64,000 nucleotides of DNA from Isoetes taiwanensis (GCA_021234155.1 JAJEKV010000033.1:8897641-8961640); one strand, 5' to 3'. Positions 1 to 12,195 are shown, numbered from the stretch's first letter. The notes: generated from the sequence alone by a model not told the origin. Numbers and translations are program-made.

Positions 1-180
1 TAAATATGTGCAACTAGTGATATCATTGTTGAGTACATGTTTGAAAAAGCGATAAGATTAATAATGTACAAACCATGTATCATTGTTGAGTTTAGTAAAT
101 GTACAAACAATGCAGCATTGATCAGTAATGTACAAACAATCTATCATTGTTGAGTTTAGTAAATGTACAAATAATGTGAC
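1..180. repeat. short tandem-like AT-rich repeat
   Basis: A motif pair, ATCATTGTTGAGT and AATGTACAAACAAT, recurs about three times between positions 25 and 172. No reading frame is seen. The TGTACA core resembles the palindromic words of the 20,996-34,501 transposon, but I see no TIR here, so a link is only a possibility. Confidence 0.5.
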
Positions 181-252
181 ACACCTAGGGGGTTGATGGA
201 CAAGTTAACGTTTTGAGTCTTAACCATAGGTTAGGAATAATAAATTATAGAA

Positions 253-1066
253 AATAGAATAGAATAGAATAGAATAGATTTTTTAACGTCCACGGAGACC
301 AATAGGTCATGGGACCCATACAATGGGCTAGTACAATCATTACTACTAGGATTAAAAGACCCCTGCCTCGAAAGGTTTTCAAGGGAAAAACCTTTGCAGT
401 AATGATGATACTAGACAAGCAGAGATAATGACTACTGAGGGCTCAGTAATTGCAGACGTTTATCTAGAACCTCAAGTATGTATAATGCCAAGTCATGCAC
501 AGATGGTGCTCTGAGAAGTTGTGGAAGCGTGGAATGGAATGCTAAGGTCAAAAAATGATTCCGGACTATCTCAAAAGCAGGGCAACTCAGAAGAGTATGG
601 CTTTCATCTTCAATAACCTGTAACTGGCAACAGGCACATAGTCTCGCTTCTCGCGGCAATTGCGGCCGCTCCCATCTACCTGTCTCAATCCGTAGCCTGT
701 GGGACCCCGTGCGAATTGATGCAATAGCTACAAGCTTGTTCCTGGACAATGAAGCAAGCAAATAAGCTTGGGGCCCTAGTGCCAAGGTGGGATTTATGTG
801 TGCATGATAATGACCAGTTTTCACTTGGGCCAAAGTAACTGCGTCCCATATCTTTTGAGAAAAACGAACATTGAGATATTGTTGCAAAAGCTCAGGATCA
901 GAACTAGCAAGCATCAGGCAGTGCTATGGTTGCACAGCCCAACGGGCAAACCATGTAGTGCAATGCTCTTTCCAACATCGTTTCAAACGCTGAGGAGATT
1001 CAGCCATGGCAAGTGCAAGAACAGGATACCTAACATCATCCATGTGGTGCACCTTGCAGATATCGT
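253..1066 (-). mobile_element. LINE 3' end, 5'-truncated (copy A)
   Basis: The minus strand encodes (914-432) the C-terminal end of a LINE ORF2 with the reverse-transcriptase-associated zinc-binding region: an IETGRW segment is followed by a Cys-rich LCACC...ESHTLLSCP motif. The 3' UTR ends in GACGTTAAAAAA and a (TATTC)n tail (253-278 on the plus strand). The copy stops near 1,066, where similarity to the second copy at 50.9-52.1 kb ends, as expected for a 5' truncation by target-primed reverse transcription. The two copies differ at only a few bases over about 800 bp, so both insertions look recent. No reverse transcriptase core is present here. Confidence 0.85.
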
Positions 1067-1099
1067 GGAAAAGAATAGCAATGGTTGGGAAATAAGTTG

Positions 1100-2190
1100 A
1101 ATACGTTATTTATACCATGGTACCGTGGATATTTAAAGGAAATAGAGGGAATATCCGAATTGAAATAGCAGAGATAAGAATAGGGAAGATAATTTGGACT
1201 TGAAATAGGAAGATTTCTCCTATTAATTGGAAAGGGGAGGATATTTCTCGAAACTTTAGGATTATCTTCCTATATATATGATTAATAGAAAAGAAAAAAG
1301 TAATTTCCGGCAAAAAAAAATCCAAAAATAAATATTTCAGGGCAAAAAAAACCTAAAAAAAATTACATTTGGCATCGGGAAAGGGTTCCAGCAGGGAGGT
1401 CTGAGGTTGAGTTGGGAGCTCTGGGCTGCGAGTTGTACATGCGTGCGGGCGCCTTTGAGCATTCTGCTGTGGCGATTTCAAGATCAGACTGGGATGTGAC
1501 GATTCTGCAGCCAAATGGCCAAATTTCTTAGAAGGGGAAGAACCCTCCTGCACTTACAGATTTGCCGAAACTATGGCGAGATATACAGAGCTTGGGTGTT
1601 CTGTTTGTATGTTAGCAACACAATAACGACAGATTTTGGGTCTTAGCCATAGTGGCTACAACTCCCTTGGTCAAAAAGATTCCGGAGAGCAATTTTTGGC
1701 CTTGAGGTCACACAATTCAAGCTTACATCTCTATTCTAATCTCTTGAGGGAAATAAGGCTGCGGCAGAGTGCTCCCAACTGATCGATAACCAAGAGCATA
1801 TCTGTATCAGAGCATGAAATAAAATGAAAGGCAAAAGTCTTCAAACTAAGCCAGCTATTAGGTAAGAATCATACCTCTGGAGTAAATTTTCGGCTGCAAT
1901 AGACAGATGCGAAAGGTTTCGGTTGATTCTGGCCAACATCGGCTAGGACAGCTCCAGCGGCACATTTAGCTATGGCAGAGCCTTTCGAACCCACCCAGGA
2001 GCCTCTGCAACTCTTCTTCGCTTTTTATGTTGCTCCTGACCTTTTGCACAGGGCCCATGTCAGAGGGATTTGCAACTCTACAGAAGCAGCTTTAAGCCAT
2101 ACCTAAGCTTCTTCTGCCAAGCTTTTGCACACATAAAGCCTTCCCACAAAACCATATGACGATAAGAGTCGAATCGATCGACTCTTTTTC
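1100..2190. other. no recognisable gene
   Basis: Between the LINE and the copia element I see only AT-rich sequence and short frames without family resemblance. The 3' LTR expected for the copia element on its right is not recognisable here, so that element is truncated or rearranged at this side. Confidence 0.5.
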
Positions 2191-2200
2191 TTTCTTAAAT

Positions 2201-3300
2201 TTAGGATTCTAAGTCATGGATCCTGTGCCAGAGTGCCATTATCCAGAATGCTTCTATATAAGAAATGTCTGGTCTCGTATTATTTAACAAATATAGCAGG
2301 AATCCTATCATCTCCCTGTAAGGAACATTTTCCATTTGACTTGCATTTTGTTCTGACTGTATCATATCAGTTAATTTGTGCCCTGGTACAACAGGGGTTT
2401 TTGTCACTTTAGCATTTTCCAGATTAAATCTCTTCAGCATGTTTCTTATATGTCCGATTTGCCTAAGAATCAGAGTTCCTTTTTCTCTGTCCCTGCCTAC
2501 TTCTATTCCCAAAAACTGCCTTAACTCTCCTAAGTTTGTCATGTGAAATTTTACCTTTAAGATATTTTTGCACTGTGATAAACATTCAGGATTATTAGAT
2601 ATCATGATACAGTCATCCACATACAATGCTAGAATGCAAAAATCATCTCCAACTTTGTATCTATAAAGATTTCCATCATTTTTCAATCTTTCAAAGCCTT
2701 GTTTTCTTGAATAGCTATCTATACAAAGATACCATTCTCTTGGTGACTGCCTAAATCTATATAGCACGTTTCAGTTTCCAAACTGAAGTTTCATCTTGTT
2801 CATAGCCTGGTGCTTGTTTCATATATATGTCTTCTTTCAATCTTGCGTTTAAAAAGGCTGTTTTTACATCCATATGATGTATATCTAGGTTCCAAGCATT
2901 TGCAACTACCAATAATACTCTCAGACTTGTAATTCATTGTAATCTTTCCCCTTTTTCTGTGAAAAGCCCTGTGCTACCAATCTTGCCTTGAATCTTTTAC
3001 TTCCATCTGGCCTTTTTACCACATCAAAAGTTTCAGTATCTGTGAACGATTTCATTTCCTCATCCATGGCTTTAATCCACTTTTCCTTATCAACACTTTT
3101 CAATGCTTCTTCATAAGTTTTAGGAACAATATGATCCTCAAGAATTGCTAATATTTGTTCAGGGTCAAGGTGGTCAGTAAGCTTTTCTATTCTCTTACTT
3201 TGACCACTATTCAATCTCCCATATTCTTGAGCATCTATAGGCATGTCCTCCTTTAATTTTTCCACTTGTGTTTTTCTTCTCTTTACCTCATTCTTCTGTA
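2201..3300 (-). pseudogene. Ty1/copia reverse transcriptase, decayed
   Basis: Minus-strand pol segment. The RT N-terminal part (WIKAMDEEMKSF, then RFKARLVAQGFSQ) sits near 3,090-2,930. After a broken stretch the palm follows at 2,767-2,201, with the catalytic YVDD motif, the GELRQFLGIEV motif and the NTRPDISY motif. The frame ends just after this point, and the RNase H domain that normally follows in copia pol is absent. Several frame changes separate the parts, so no functional polyprotein can be made. Confidence 0.9.
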
Positions 3301-4763
3301 GTTTTTCACTGTTATTAGCTTTCAAGTGTTCTCTTATTTGTATATCTCTGTTTTCTGAATTCTGGACATCATCTCTAGCTATATTATCATCTCGATTGTT
3401 GCTTTCTAAGCTCTGATCATCACAATAAGGTGCAGACCTGAAACTTACATGTTTTTCAGTCTCCTTTGATAGTTTTGTAGATTTTACCTTCTCTCTATCT
3501 TTGTATAAAGTTTGTTCATCAAAAATAATATCCCTGCTCGGCACTATTTTATTTACCCCTGGGATAAACATTCTGTAGGCTTTACTTTGCTCATCATATC
3601 CAACTAAATATCTAACTTCTGCTTTGTCATCAAGCTTTTTCCTTATTTCATCTGGTATATGAATGTAACCTAAACATCCATTTTGAACATTGTATAATCT
3701 ATATCCTTTTGATTTGTCCAAACTAATTTAGGAATATTACCTTTTAGACTTGCAGTGGGCAGCCTGTTTTGAATGTAAATTGTTGTTTTCAAAGCCTAAA
3801 CTAGAGAATTTTAGCATTGATCTTACTGCATCAAGCAAAGTTCGATTTTTCCTTTCAGCAACTCCATTTTGCTGAGGTGTGAATCTGCATGTCAATTGTC
3901 TTCTAATCTCCTTTGAGTCATATAATAGTTTAAATTGACGTGATAGATACTCTCCTCCTTGATCTGATCTCAGGCATTTGAGTTTGTTTCCTGTTTGTCT
4001 TTCCATTTCATTTACATACATTTTTAATGCATCAAGAGCTTGGGATTTTCTCATAAGACAATCTATAATCATCTATAAAAGAGATGAAATATCTTTTTCC
4101 AGTTTTTTCTTTGACATTTAATGGCCCGCACAAGTCAATGTGAACTAAGTCCAAAACTTGTCCAGCTCTTTTCTTTGCTTTCTGAAATGGCAGTCTACTA
4201 ATTTCACCCTTCATGCAACCTTCACATATACAATTTTCTTCTTCTTGAATATTGCAGTTTATGAAACCCTTCTTTGCCATGAATTTGATATTATTGTGAT
4301 GTGTATGTGCAAGCCTATTATGCCATAACTCTGTATCAGAAAACATCATTACATTTATGCCTTCAGCAAGACAATTTTCCATTTGAAATAAGTTCCCTAC
4401 TCGGTTTGCCAAGAACTTTAATTTATTATTCAAGAAAATTTTACAATGCTTCTTCTCAAAGAAAACTTTATATCCTAGATCAACCAGCGCGCATACTGAT
4501 ATCAGGTTTTTTATTAGAGCAGGAACACACAAGACATGTTATCCTTCAAGATCCAACAACTGCAACATTCCACATCCCTCATTTGATTGCAATTCTCCAT
4601 TTCCAACTTGAACATGTTTTGTACGTGTTGATGCATGATCTTTAAGCATATCTAAGGATCGTACTACTGATCTCTCAGTTCTACTATCAACTACAATCAT
4701 AGAAGGTTTGAGATTAGGTCTTGTATCAGAATTTAGAGAACAAATGCAATACCTCATCATCAT
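3301..4763 (-). pseudogene. Ty1/copia protease and integrase region, decayed
   Basis: In minus-strand order: a protease-like stretch (4,763-4,540), the GAG-pre-integrase zinc domain (WHNRLAHTHHNNI...CICEGC) ending with HIDLCGP, the first catalytic Asp region, then CLRSDQGGEYLS and QQNGVAERKNRTLLD, which hold the second Asp and the catalytic Glu. The integrase C-terminal part (YLVGYDEQSKAYR, then SRDIIFDE) follows at about 3,720-3,530. Gag-protease-integrase-RT is the order diagnostic of Ty1/copia. Frameshifts near 4,070 and 3,730 and stops between segments show that it is dead. Confidence 0.9.
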
Positions 4764-4866
4764 CAGTAGGATCTTCTTTGTTATTTGTTTCAGACTTCTC
4801 CTGTGCTATGTGTAAACCTGCAGCACCTCCTCTTTTTCTAAAATAGTTTTCTCTTTCTCTAAAGTC

Positions 4867-6430
4867 TCATCCCCTGCCCCTACCTCTGCCATATTCTTTA
4901 AACTGAACATCTTTTAGACTGGGGCATTTGGCTGCAATATGCCCTATTCCTTTGCAGTTATGGCAGCTGAACTCATTTGCAAGCTTATGACAATTTGGCT
5001 TTATATGGTCACTTTCATAACAGTTATAGCAAACAGTCTTTTTCTTTTGATTTTCTTTCTTTTTTCCAGCATACAATATTTCAGAAGTTTTCTCTTCTTC
5101 TTTAGTCATTTTATTCTGCTCAATTTCAGTCCTTAACATGTTTTCTGCCTCATCCCTTGTCTTTGCAACATTTCTGATCAAAACAAAAAGCTGAGTATTC
5201 TCACTAACTGCCCTTGCAATTGTGAGCACTAAGAAACGTTCGCTTATATTGACTCCTGCAGCTTCTAAATCTGCCATAATATTGTCAAACCTATTGAAAA
5301 AGGTTGACACCTCTTCTTCCTCATTATATTTCAAGTTTTTTTATTCCTTTTCTAACACATCTATTTGTGAAGAACTCTTATTTCCATAATGTTTCAGCAT
5401 ATAAGACCACATCTACCTAGGGGACATACCTCTCAATTTTAACAAGATTGTTGGTCCAACTTTGCTGGTAATGATTTCCCTTGCCTCCTTCAATTTTGTA
5501 GACAATGTACTTGCAGGAGTCACACTTCCTTGAGCATTTATAAGCTCTGCAACAAGTCTGCTTCCAGGAGTTACAGATGTTGCATCCTCTTCTTCTGTTG
5601 CAGCAAGATTTGCTGCCACTATACTGCTACTTGCACCTGCACTAGTAGCTATCACATCAACATTATTAGGATCAACAATCTCCCATAAGTTTTCTGTTTG
5701 GGGTCCGGGCTCGGGATCGCCTGAGGGACAGATCTCTGTGAGATCCTTGAAGTCCGGCAGGGCAAATCCTGAGACACTCTTGTCACGCGGGATTTTTGCT
5801 AACAGAGGAAAGAACAAGAAAAACTCAGATAAAACAGCAATTGCAATACACAATGAAACACACAAGACACTTGTGGAGAACACGGCAATCCATTGATCAA
5901 AACAAGTGTACAATGAAGGCTCAAAAGAGCGCACAACAGGCGACCAGCATGTCTGCTCTGTAGTGACACAAAAGAACACTCTGAACCCTTTTTTTGAAGG
6001 AGCAAAAATGCTACAATATATAGGAACACGGAGTGGCCTACGGGCCTGAATCTGATCCTCATCATGACAACGCGTGCTCCACTACTTGGGCACTCGAACA
6101 GGAATCTGAGCTGTCCGCGGCCGTGCTAACAGACAAGTAGTGGCCCGCCGTGGGTCCTACCTTTGGGTCTTCTGCTTCTTGGAGGAGCTTTGACCCGCCG
6201 TGGCGCCTTGTAGATCCCTCTTCTTGGACACCGTGGCCAGTGGGGCCTCGCCCTCATGCAGCAAGTATAGACCTGTGTGTCTGCCAGGCACAGGGCTAAC
6301 ATTTTCAACATCTAGAATATGTTGGATTTGATCCTTCCAAACTTAAAATCCCGATCCTCCATTGTAGACCTCAACTGCACTTAACAACCCTGCACCAAAT
6401 CTTGTAGCCATTTTTTTGGCCCTGATACCA
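4867..6430 (-). pseudogene. Ty1/copia gag with primer-binding site, interrupted
   Basis: A primer-binding site starting TGGTATCAGG (initiator-Met tRNA type) lies at 6,430-6,418 and the gag ATG at 6,411-6,409. The early gag frame has an in-frame stop. It is interrupted from about 6,315 to 5,700 by foreign-looking sequence and resumes with NLWEIVDPNN. The downstream part (5,334-4,867) carries two zinc knuckles, CYNCYESDHIKPNC and CHNCKGIGHIAAKC, and ends in an RG-rich tail. Two CCHC knuckles are more than the single one usual for copia gag. Confidence 0.85.
5797..6131 (-). repeat. LTR-like block inside copia gag
   Basis: A 335-bp segment on the minus strand begins TGTTAGCA and ends TGTTAGCA, so it has TG...CA ends. 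It contains a TATA-like CTATATATTG and T-rich stretches, as an LTR would. It splits the gag sequence between the N-terminal part and NLWEIVDPNN. No clear 5-bp target duplication is seen, and sequence on both sides within 5,700-6,315 is also foreign to gag. A solo LTR or an imprecise nested insertion is the likeliest reading. Confidence 0.4.
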
Positions 6431-6433
6431 AAT

Positions 6434-6776
6434 GAAGAATTTATGATATACTTGACAAAAATAACTTCTTAACCATTAGTGCAAGATTACACCATTAACA
6501 TATTCAATTCAATGAACCATTGCAATAATATATCTATGAAAATATAACATATATCTACACTTTATTGCAAAAGAGAATCAGAGCAGCCTGATATATTATA
6601 GAGACTCGAACTTGTCTCCAATATAACTCTTGTGACTATATATTCATGTTACATTAATTTATAAGGCCAAATCTGGCCAAACAGGCACCGATCCGGCCTC
6701 TATGAATGCCGTGTCTATGCATCCGTTCTCAGCTGATTTTCTATGTTGATGTGCTATTTTCCTTTTTCTCATTGCA
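6434..6776 (-). repeat. possible 5' LTR of the copia element
   Basis: Directly upstream (minus strand) of the primer-binding site, the sequence ends ...TTCTTCA. A TG start is possible near 6,776, giving about 343 bp. No matching second LTR is found at the other end of the element, so the left limit is a guess. Confidence 0.35.
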
Positions 6777-6889
6777 CCGAGATATCCTTTACAAAAATAG
6801 GTCTAATGGATAAAGCATACCATTAACCATTGAGCACTTTAAAATAACAACCATTAACAATATAATCATATGATAATGGTTATTGTCTT

Positions 6890-6990
6890 TGTGTTGGCCT
6901 AGTGGTTAGTCCACTCGTCTAGCACATTGAGGTCTCATGTTCGAACCTCACTAGGATCTTGGCATCTTAGGACCTTTGGCCCCTGGTATC
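6890..6990 (+). mobile_element. tRNA-derived SINE head (candidate)
   Basis: An A-box-like GGCCTAGTGGTT (6,896-6,907) and a B-box-like TGTTCGAACCTC (6,938-6,949) are spaced as in a tRNA gene, but no full cloverleaf with a paired acceptor stem is visible. The downstream limit is not defined. Confidence 0.45.
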
Positions 6991-7061
6991 CTTGTAGGGG
7001 GCGGTAGGGAAATTGCAAGAACATGCCATGTGCCGTCATATGTTCTAAGGGATGCTGGCTA

Positions 7062-7176
7062 GTGCTACGATGTAAAAATATACTTTCCTTCCTTCTATTT
7101 TGCATGTGTCTAATTATGCTACGACGTAAAAATATACCTTTCTTCCTTCCTTCTATTTTGCATGTGTCTAATTATG
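7062..7176 (+). repeat. tandem duplication, ~55-bp unit
   Basis: Two adjacent copies start GCTACGATGTAAAAATATAC and GCTACGACGTAAAAATATAC. Each ends in GCATGTGTCTAATTATGC. The second copy has an extra TTCC repeat. Confidence 0.75.
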
Positions 7177-7246
7177 CCTCTCTCTCAGACAAACTCAAAC
7201 ATGTGATGACTATTTATTCAACAATGCCTTGCTATTTCAGCGTAAC

Positions 7247-7661
7247 ATGCAGGCATGGGCTCTCTCATATAGTGCACTGCATTCTTGTGCCTCGAGCTTG
7301 ATCTCTTATTAGGATCATCCCTTAAGAGTTCAAATATTAAATGAGTCTTCTCCTTGTAGGGACTGGCACAAATTTAGCATTTGAAAACAACATTAGCGGT
7401 CTCATAATATCTATATATGCATAGTTCTTCACTCTTGTATTTGCTTGACTCTGATGGAAAAGGATGGTAAAGGCTACGGGAAGAAAAAAGGATATATTTA
7501 CCTTTTGATAAAGGCATAAAAACAACTAGAAGTAACTGGTAGGCATGGGCTTTTTTCATACAGTGAACTGCATTCTTGTGCCCAGAGCTTGATCCCATAT
7601 TAGGATCATCTATTAGCAATTTAACTATCAAATGGTTTTTCTCCTTATATGGGACTGGCGA
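7247..7661 (+). repeat. pair of ~120-bp direct repeats
   Basis: Copies at about 7,247-7,368 and 7,540-7,661 share GGCATGGGCT, CTGCATTCTTGTGCC, AGCTTGATC and TTAGGATCATC in the same order with scattered differences. No gene is visible in either copy. Confidence 0.65.
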
Positions 7662-8920
7662 AGTGAAGTGGAGTTCTCATTGAGCTTGAAAAATTGCTGA
7701 GTACAGTATTCCAATAGGGTAGGAAAAAGGGTCCCATAAATTAATGTGCTCCGAAACTAGACAATCATCGAGAGCATAGAATTATAAAGCCCTTCGTGAA
7801 CAATTGAAAAATGTTTTACTGGGTGATTTTTGAATTATCAAGGACCAAACATAATAGACGACTTCGACTCCATGCTAAAACAAGATCTGGTGAAGAATCC
7901 GATGGATCTACTGTGGGCCCAGAATGCTGTTAACTCCAAACCAACCTGCAGAAATGAGAAAGTTACACGTTAGATGGTTAGGTGTCCTCAGCAGGGACCA
8001 GATGTATTAATGATACACAGCTGAAGTAGATAAAGAGGGGAAAGCCGGAGGTCGCAAGACCACGCCGGGTTTGAAAAAAGGAGGAAAGGAAAAAACAGTC
8101 GACCAATTGGTGTAAACTGCATAGAGATGCCTGGGAGCCCACCAAATGGTACTGCCTCGGAGGCTACGGTGCCATGCCGAGAGAAAGAAAAAAAGTCAAA
8201 TATCCCTAGAAATCACAAGACTTCGCTAGGAACACAAAGCACAACCATGCCAACAACATCCAACTACCATACATAATTGCTGACATATGCCTAAAAATGA
8301 GAAAAAACATCAGGGCACTGTTGACTGCTCTGGGCACAGACAAAGTGTTAAAGGGAGGGTGAGGTGGGAGACTTGATAAATAGATGCAAATCCAACAACA
8401 GCTCAAGAGAACGCCGATAAGAGGTAGAGAGAAACACGAACCTATAAATAGAGGAAAACTGAAGAGGGGAGGTGTAAAGATGTCCCCATCCAAGGAATGA
8501 TGGTTCTATTGCTAATGCAATAGAACCATGGCATTGAAAACAACATACTATACATGTGATTGATAATTCTCATCTTCCAACGATTTAGCTTTAATATCAC
8601 TTATTGATAGCTCTGTTCTAGAGCCTGTATGTCTCTGCCCATAATATATGTTGCTTTCTTGCAAAAGGCATTCGTAACCATTGAAAAATCAATGCCTAAC
8701 CAATCATTGTAATTAACATATTAAATGTGCGGCATATATGTAACTAGTTGTATCTATTTAAATATATGTGAATTACAATAGGAGTCTGTCATTGCAGTAT
8801 AATAGAGGCCTTGCAGCATTCAGCTTCAGCATGCATGATGATGCTTCAGTATTTTCTGAGAGATGAACAAAGAAAATGCAGATCCAACAAATAGTAAAGG
8901 TAAGAAGCGTACCCATTAGA
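7662..8920. other. no gene; possible LINE 3' UTR relic
   Basis: The block around 8,035-8,440 has a hairpin-like AGGTCGCAAGACC segment. It also has a stretch near 8,350-8,440 that resembles the repeat at 17.5 kb (AGGGAGGGTG..GTGGGAG and ACGCCGATAAGA). This suggests decayed LINE 3' sequence. The remainder shows nothing recognisable. Confidence 0.35.
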
Positions 8921-8924
8921 ACTG

Positions 8925-9386
8925 TCACGAGTCTCCTCCCGTGTTCACATCATGAGGTTCACAGGCATAAACAAAATAGGGATAAGGATTAATCATAAGG
9001 AATGATTGTGTATCAGACAAGAATTGTAGCAAGGATCTCATGATTGGCTCAACAATATCATTTATGAATTGTCTTACAGAACAGGAGTATGTATGAGTCA
9101 GGCATCCTCTGAGATACAAGTGGTCATCTTAACGTGGTAAGGTTATGAAAAGTAAGAGAATGCCAATGTTGTACATTGTTGGAACTAAAGCTCTTTATAA
9201 GGTACAGTACTATATCAAACATCCATCTGTTTGCAGCTAGCAGGCTCCTTGAAATCTGAACGAGGTATAATTGGCATTAAAAAATCTTCATGATATCTAT
9301 TCCATGTTTCTTAACAATGCCAATCAGTCTTGTAGGTGGAGGTAAGTTATCACCTACTCTGCCATAGTTTATGCCAAATTGTGCTC
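8925..9386 (-). pseudogene. GH17 beta-1,3-glucanase relic
   Basis: Two minus-strand pieces match glycoside hydrolase family 17. The first (9,386 to about 9,286) starts after a good acceptor (TTGCAG) and reads AQFGINYGRVGDNLPPPT, the mature N-terminus typical of plant endo-1,3-beta-glucosidases. It then runs into a stop at KIF. The second (9,119-8,925) reads PIMRSLLQFLSDTQSFLMIN followed by PYPYFVY, which in the family lies roughly 150 residues further on. The middle part, the catalytic Glu regions and the rest of the barrel are missing. The family acts on cell-wall and callose beta-1,3-glucan; this copy cannot. Confidence 0.75.
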
Positions 9387-9389
9387 CTG

Positions 9390-10670
9390 CAAGTAAACAA
9401 TCTCCAAGCAGAGTAATTAAAATATTACGAAAATCTGAAAATGCATTAGAACATGTTGATATTAATTGGGGAGCTATTCAATAGAAAACCCAGTTCCGGT
9501 CAAACTAATGTAGAAATCATAGAGACCATAAGAACGAAAGTAGTTTATCAAAATTAACAAGCCAGCTATGGAGCACACATATAAGAACAAATTACTGGTA
9601 TTAAAACTATAGCTATAAGCAAAGCATTATGCACACACCAGCATATCCATTTACTCAGTTACAATAAGCCACGCTAAGTTTTTGCAAAGAACATAAGAAT
9701 TACAAATGCAATACTCCAAACTTACGAAAAGAACACAAATAGTTAAGCAATCTTTTATCTGTATAAGAAAAGTAAATTTTAGAAGAATAGAGCATGATTT
9801 TCCTGTTGGTATAAACATCATGGCTTTAAGAAGAAGTTCCAACCAGTCACCCCTTCTAAGCATACCGAATTTATCAAAGAGTGCAGATTAAAATTATTTC
9901 CTTACCTTCAGGCACTGGAGTTCTGTTCATGCATACAGTTGTAGCTTGTTCCATTATTGTCTCATAATTTTCAAGGTTTGCTTGAAATATGGCTCCACAA
10001 ATGGAGACAGACAGAGACCAGTACCATTTCGGCTAGAGTTTCCACTTCTTGGCTTCACAGCCATGCACTGATCCGAAACTCGTAGATGTGCACAAAGCCT
10101 GCAACCAATTCAGCCGATTCAAGCAAAAATGCCGAAATAGGGGCCACGCCAAAGGTTTGCAGCACATCTCAAGGCTTCATTGTCAAAGGGTCACAATAAA
10201 AAATCAAGCAAATCCGCTTTGACCTTACCAGATAAACTAGTGCTGAAAGAAAAGCTCGATTGAGGACCAGAGAGACATACCCCAAGCAGCCTTTTTATTT
10301 GCATTAAGGTATTGAAAGTTACTGGCCTCGTAGAAATCGAAACCTGACATAGTTTCGATTTTGAGAAACACCCGATGTGTAGAAAGGTCAATGTAAGAAA
10401 CCCTTTCCATAATCCATGGAAAAAAGCAATTTCATGAAACCAAACAATAAAAAGAAGCATACCTTCGGAGGTCTTTTCGCATCTCCGTCTCAAATTTTAG
10501 GCAGTTCTAATTTCCCTAGCCGTGGATTTAAGAAAATACATATCCAACGGATTAGATACATGCCACTTAAGATTTGGATGATGTGAAAGTGCCATGTGGA
10601 TAGCCTAGAATTGCAAGAAAGGATGTCATGTAACTAGTTATCTAGATGATGCTTCTAGTTTAGACCCCTT
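9390..10670. other. no recognisable gene
   Basis: This lies upstream of the GH17 relic on the minus strand. A splice-donor-like GGTAAGG near 9,905 follows a short frame ending NRTPVPE, so an upstream exon of the relic is conceivable, but no family match is visible. The rest is AT-rich. Confidence 0.35.
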
Positions 10671-10679
10671 AATTCCTAT

Positions 10680-11560
10680 TATTATATGGCCTGTGACCGG
10701 CTACGGGGGCTATGGAGTGACTTAGCACCATACAACACGGCTAGTGGCAAAGCGGAGGGAGATCCCTGCTGAGCGCAGCTACTGGGAACCTATAGTGGGC
10801 TAGGCCTATAGTCGATCACTTCGTGTGGGCCGAGTATGAGTCCGACACTTCCTGGGTCAATGGTGTTGCCCTGACCTTCAGGAGTTGCAGGTGTTGGCCT
10901 GGCTCTTGTTTTAAGGAGTTCAGTCGGGTACGAATCGTGTGTCGCCACAATCCTCTAGCCGCCCATGGAGCCACTAGACCTTGGGAAGCGGAGATGCAAC
11001 CCTTTCTACCTCATCGGACCGGGGGGATGCAACCCGGAGTAGTCTCGATAGGTGATACCATGAGGCTATGTATCCGGCAGGTTATAGTCACGCCACCCAA
11101 TCTAGCCCATCTGCAAAGTATGCACAGGAGGGGTGGATGGAGTGGTCAACCCTAGACATTGTCTATAGCCAACCCCGCCATTGCCATATCTCAGTCTGCT
11201 CTATCTTGAGGCCCAGCTGTCAGTGAATTTACCTTACGAGTCTGAGCCTTATTAGGAGCTCATATGTTTTACGGCATGTTAATATCTTTGATGTATCTTT
11301 AGTAGTATGGATGTGCTACCCTTCGAGGTAGTTGACTGTATTATTTAGTGTTAGTGCTGACGTCATGTTATGCTTCCGCTGTTATAGGAGCCCATAGGGG
11401 AAGGGCATCAAGGCACCTCCATGTCCCCTTTCCAAACTGGGAATATCTTGGGTGCGGGATAGATGGAGGGCTCATGCGGCCAGAGAGCCAGATGGGGGAT
11501 TTCCCACGAGATGTACGACCAGGCATCATATATTTAGTGGGGGTGTCATAGGGTGTGCTT
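10680..11560. other. GC-rich block of unknown origin
   Basis: About 880 bp are clearly richer in GC than the surroundings. Short open frames run on both strands (for example 10,823-11,155 plus) but match nothing I know. It could be an LTR or an internal piece of a retroelement, or imported sequence; no terminal repeats were found. Confidence 0.4.
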
Positions 11561-11904
11561 AGCTCCAATTCTGAAAAGAATCCTTGCCATGCCTTTGGTT
11601 ATTTGTATGCATCAGAGGATGGAATAGAGAAGAAGGTTTCCACTGCTTTGAATGCGGAATCTGAGATACCGATTCCCACATATTATCAATATATGTGTGC
11701 ACCATAATTGCAAGTGGTCTAGAATGGGGATATAGTAATTCAACATGTGATAGATGAATGTGTAGCAAAATAACAGAGGGTTCTAGGGGGATTTGATATG
11801 GATGTAAAAATAACAATTCCTGAAACTATAGACCATATATCCCTAAAACAATGGAATAAGTTGTTATAAAAAAAAGCATAGATTCAAAATATAAAATAAT
11901 CGCA

Positions 11905-12195
11905 TTAGCTCACTGGGTATATTGGCTAAAGTAGTCTTAGGTAGGACATTAAATTATTTTAGTGGAGACTCGAGCTCCCGTATTTTATATTCTAAAATCT
12001 TAGGCAAAGTCATATAGAAGTTCGATATTCCCTCAAAACCTTAGGCGAAATCGTATTTCATATTTCAAAATCATAGGCGCCTCCAATCATAAATGACTAT
12101 AAGTGAAACGAGAGGTGCCCAGGGCTCCAACATACGATATGGGTCTTAGGATCGACGAATCCGATGATTGTGGGAGTCCAGAGTGGTAGTGGAAC
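11905..12195 (+). mobile_element. tRNA-derived SINE, family 2 (copy 1)
   Basis: An A-box-like TTAGCTCACTGGGT (about 11,904-11,917) and a B-box-like GACTCGAGCTCCC (11,967-11,979) head a sequence of about 290 bp. It aligns along its length with the minus-strand copy at 58,970-59,225. Shared blocks include AAAGTAGTCTTA, CTCAAAACCTTAGGC, GGCTCCAACATAC and TAGGAT(C/T)GAC. Confidence 0.75.

Noticed and set aside
2201-6430. Complete copia element with two LTRs
   Set aside because: Only one possible LTR was found next to the primer-binding site. RNase H and the 3' LTR are missing.
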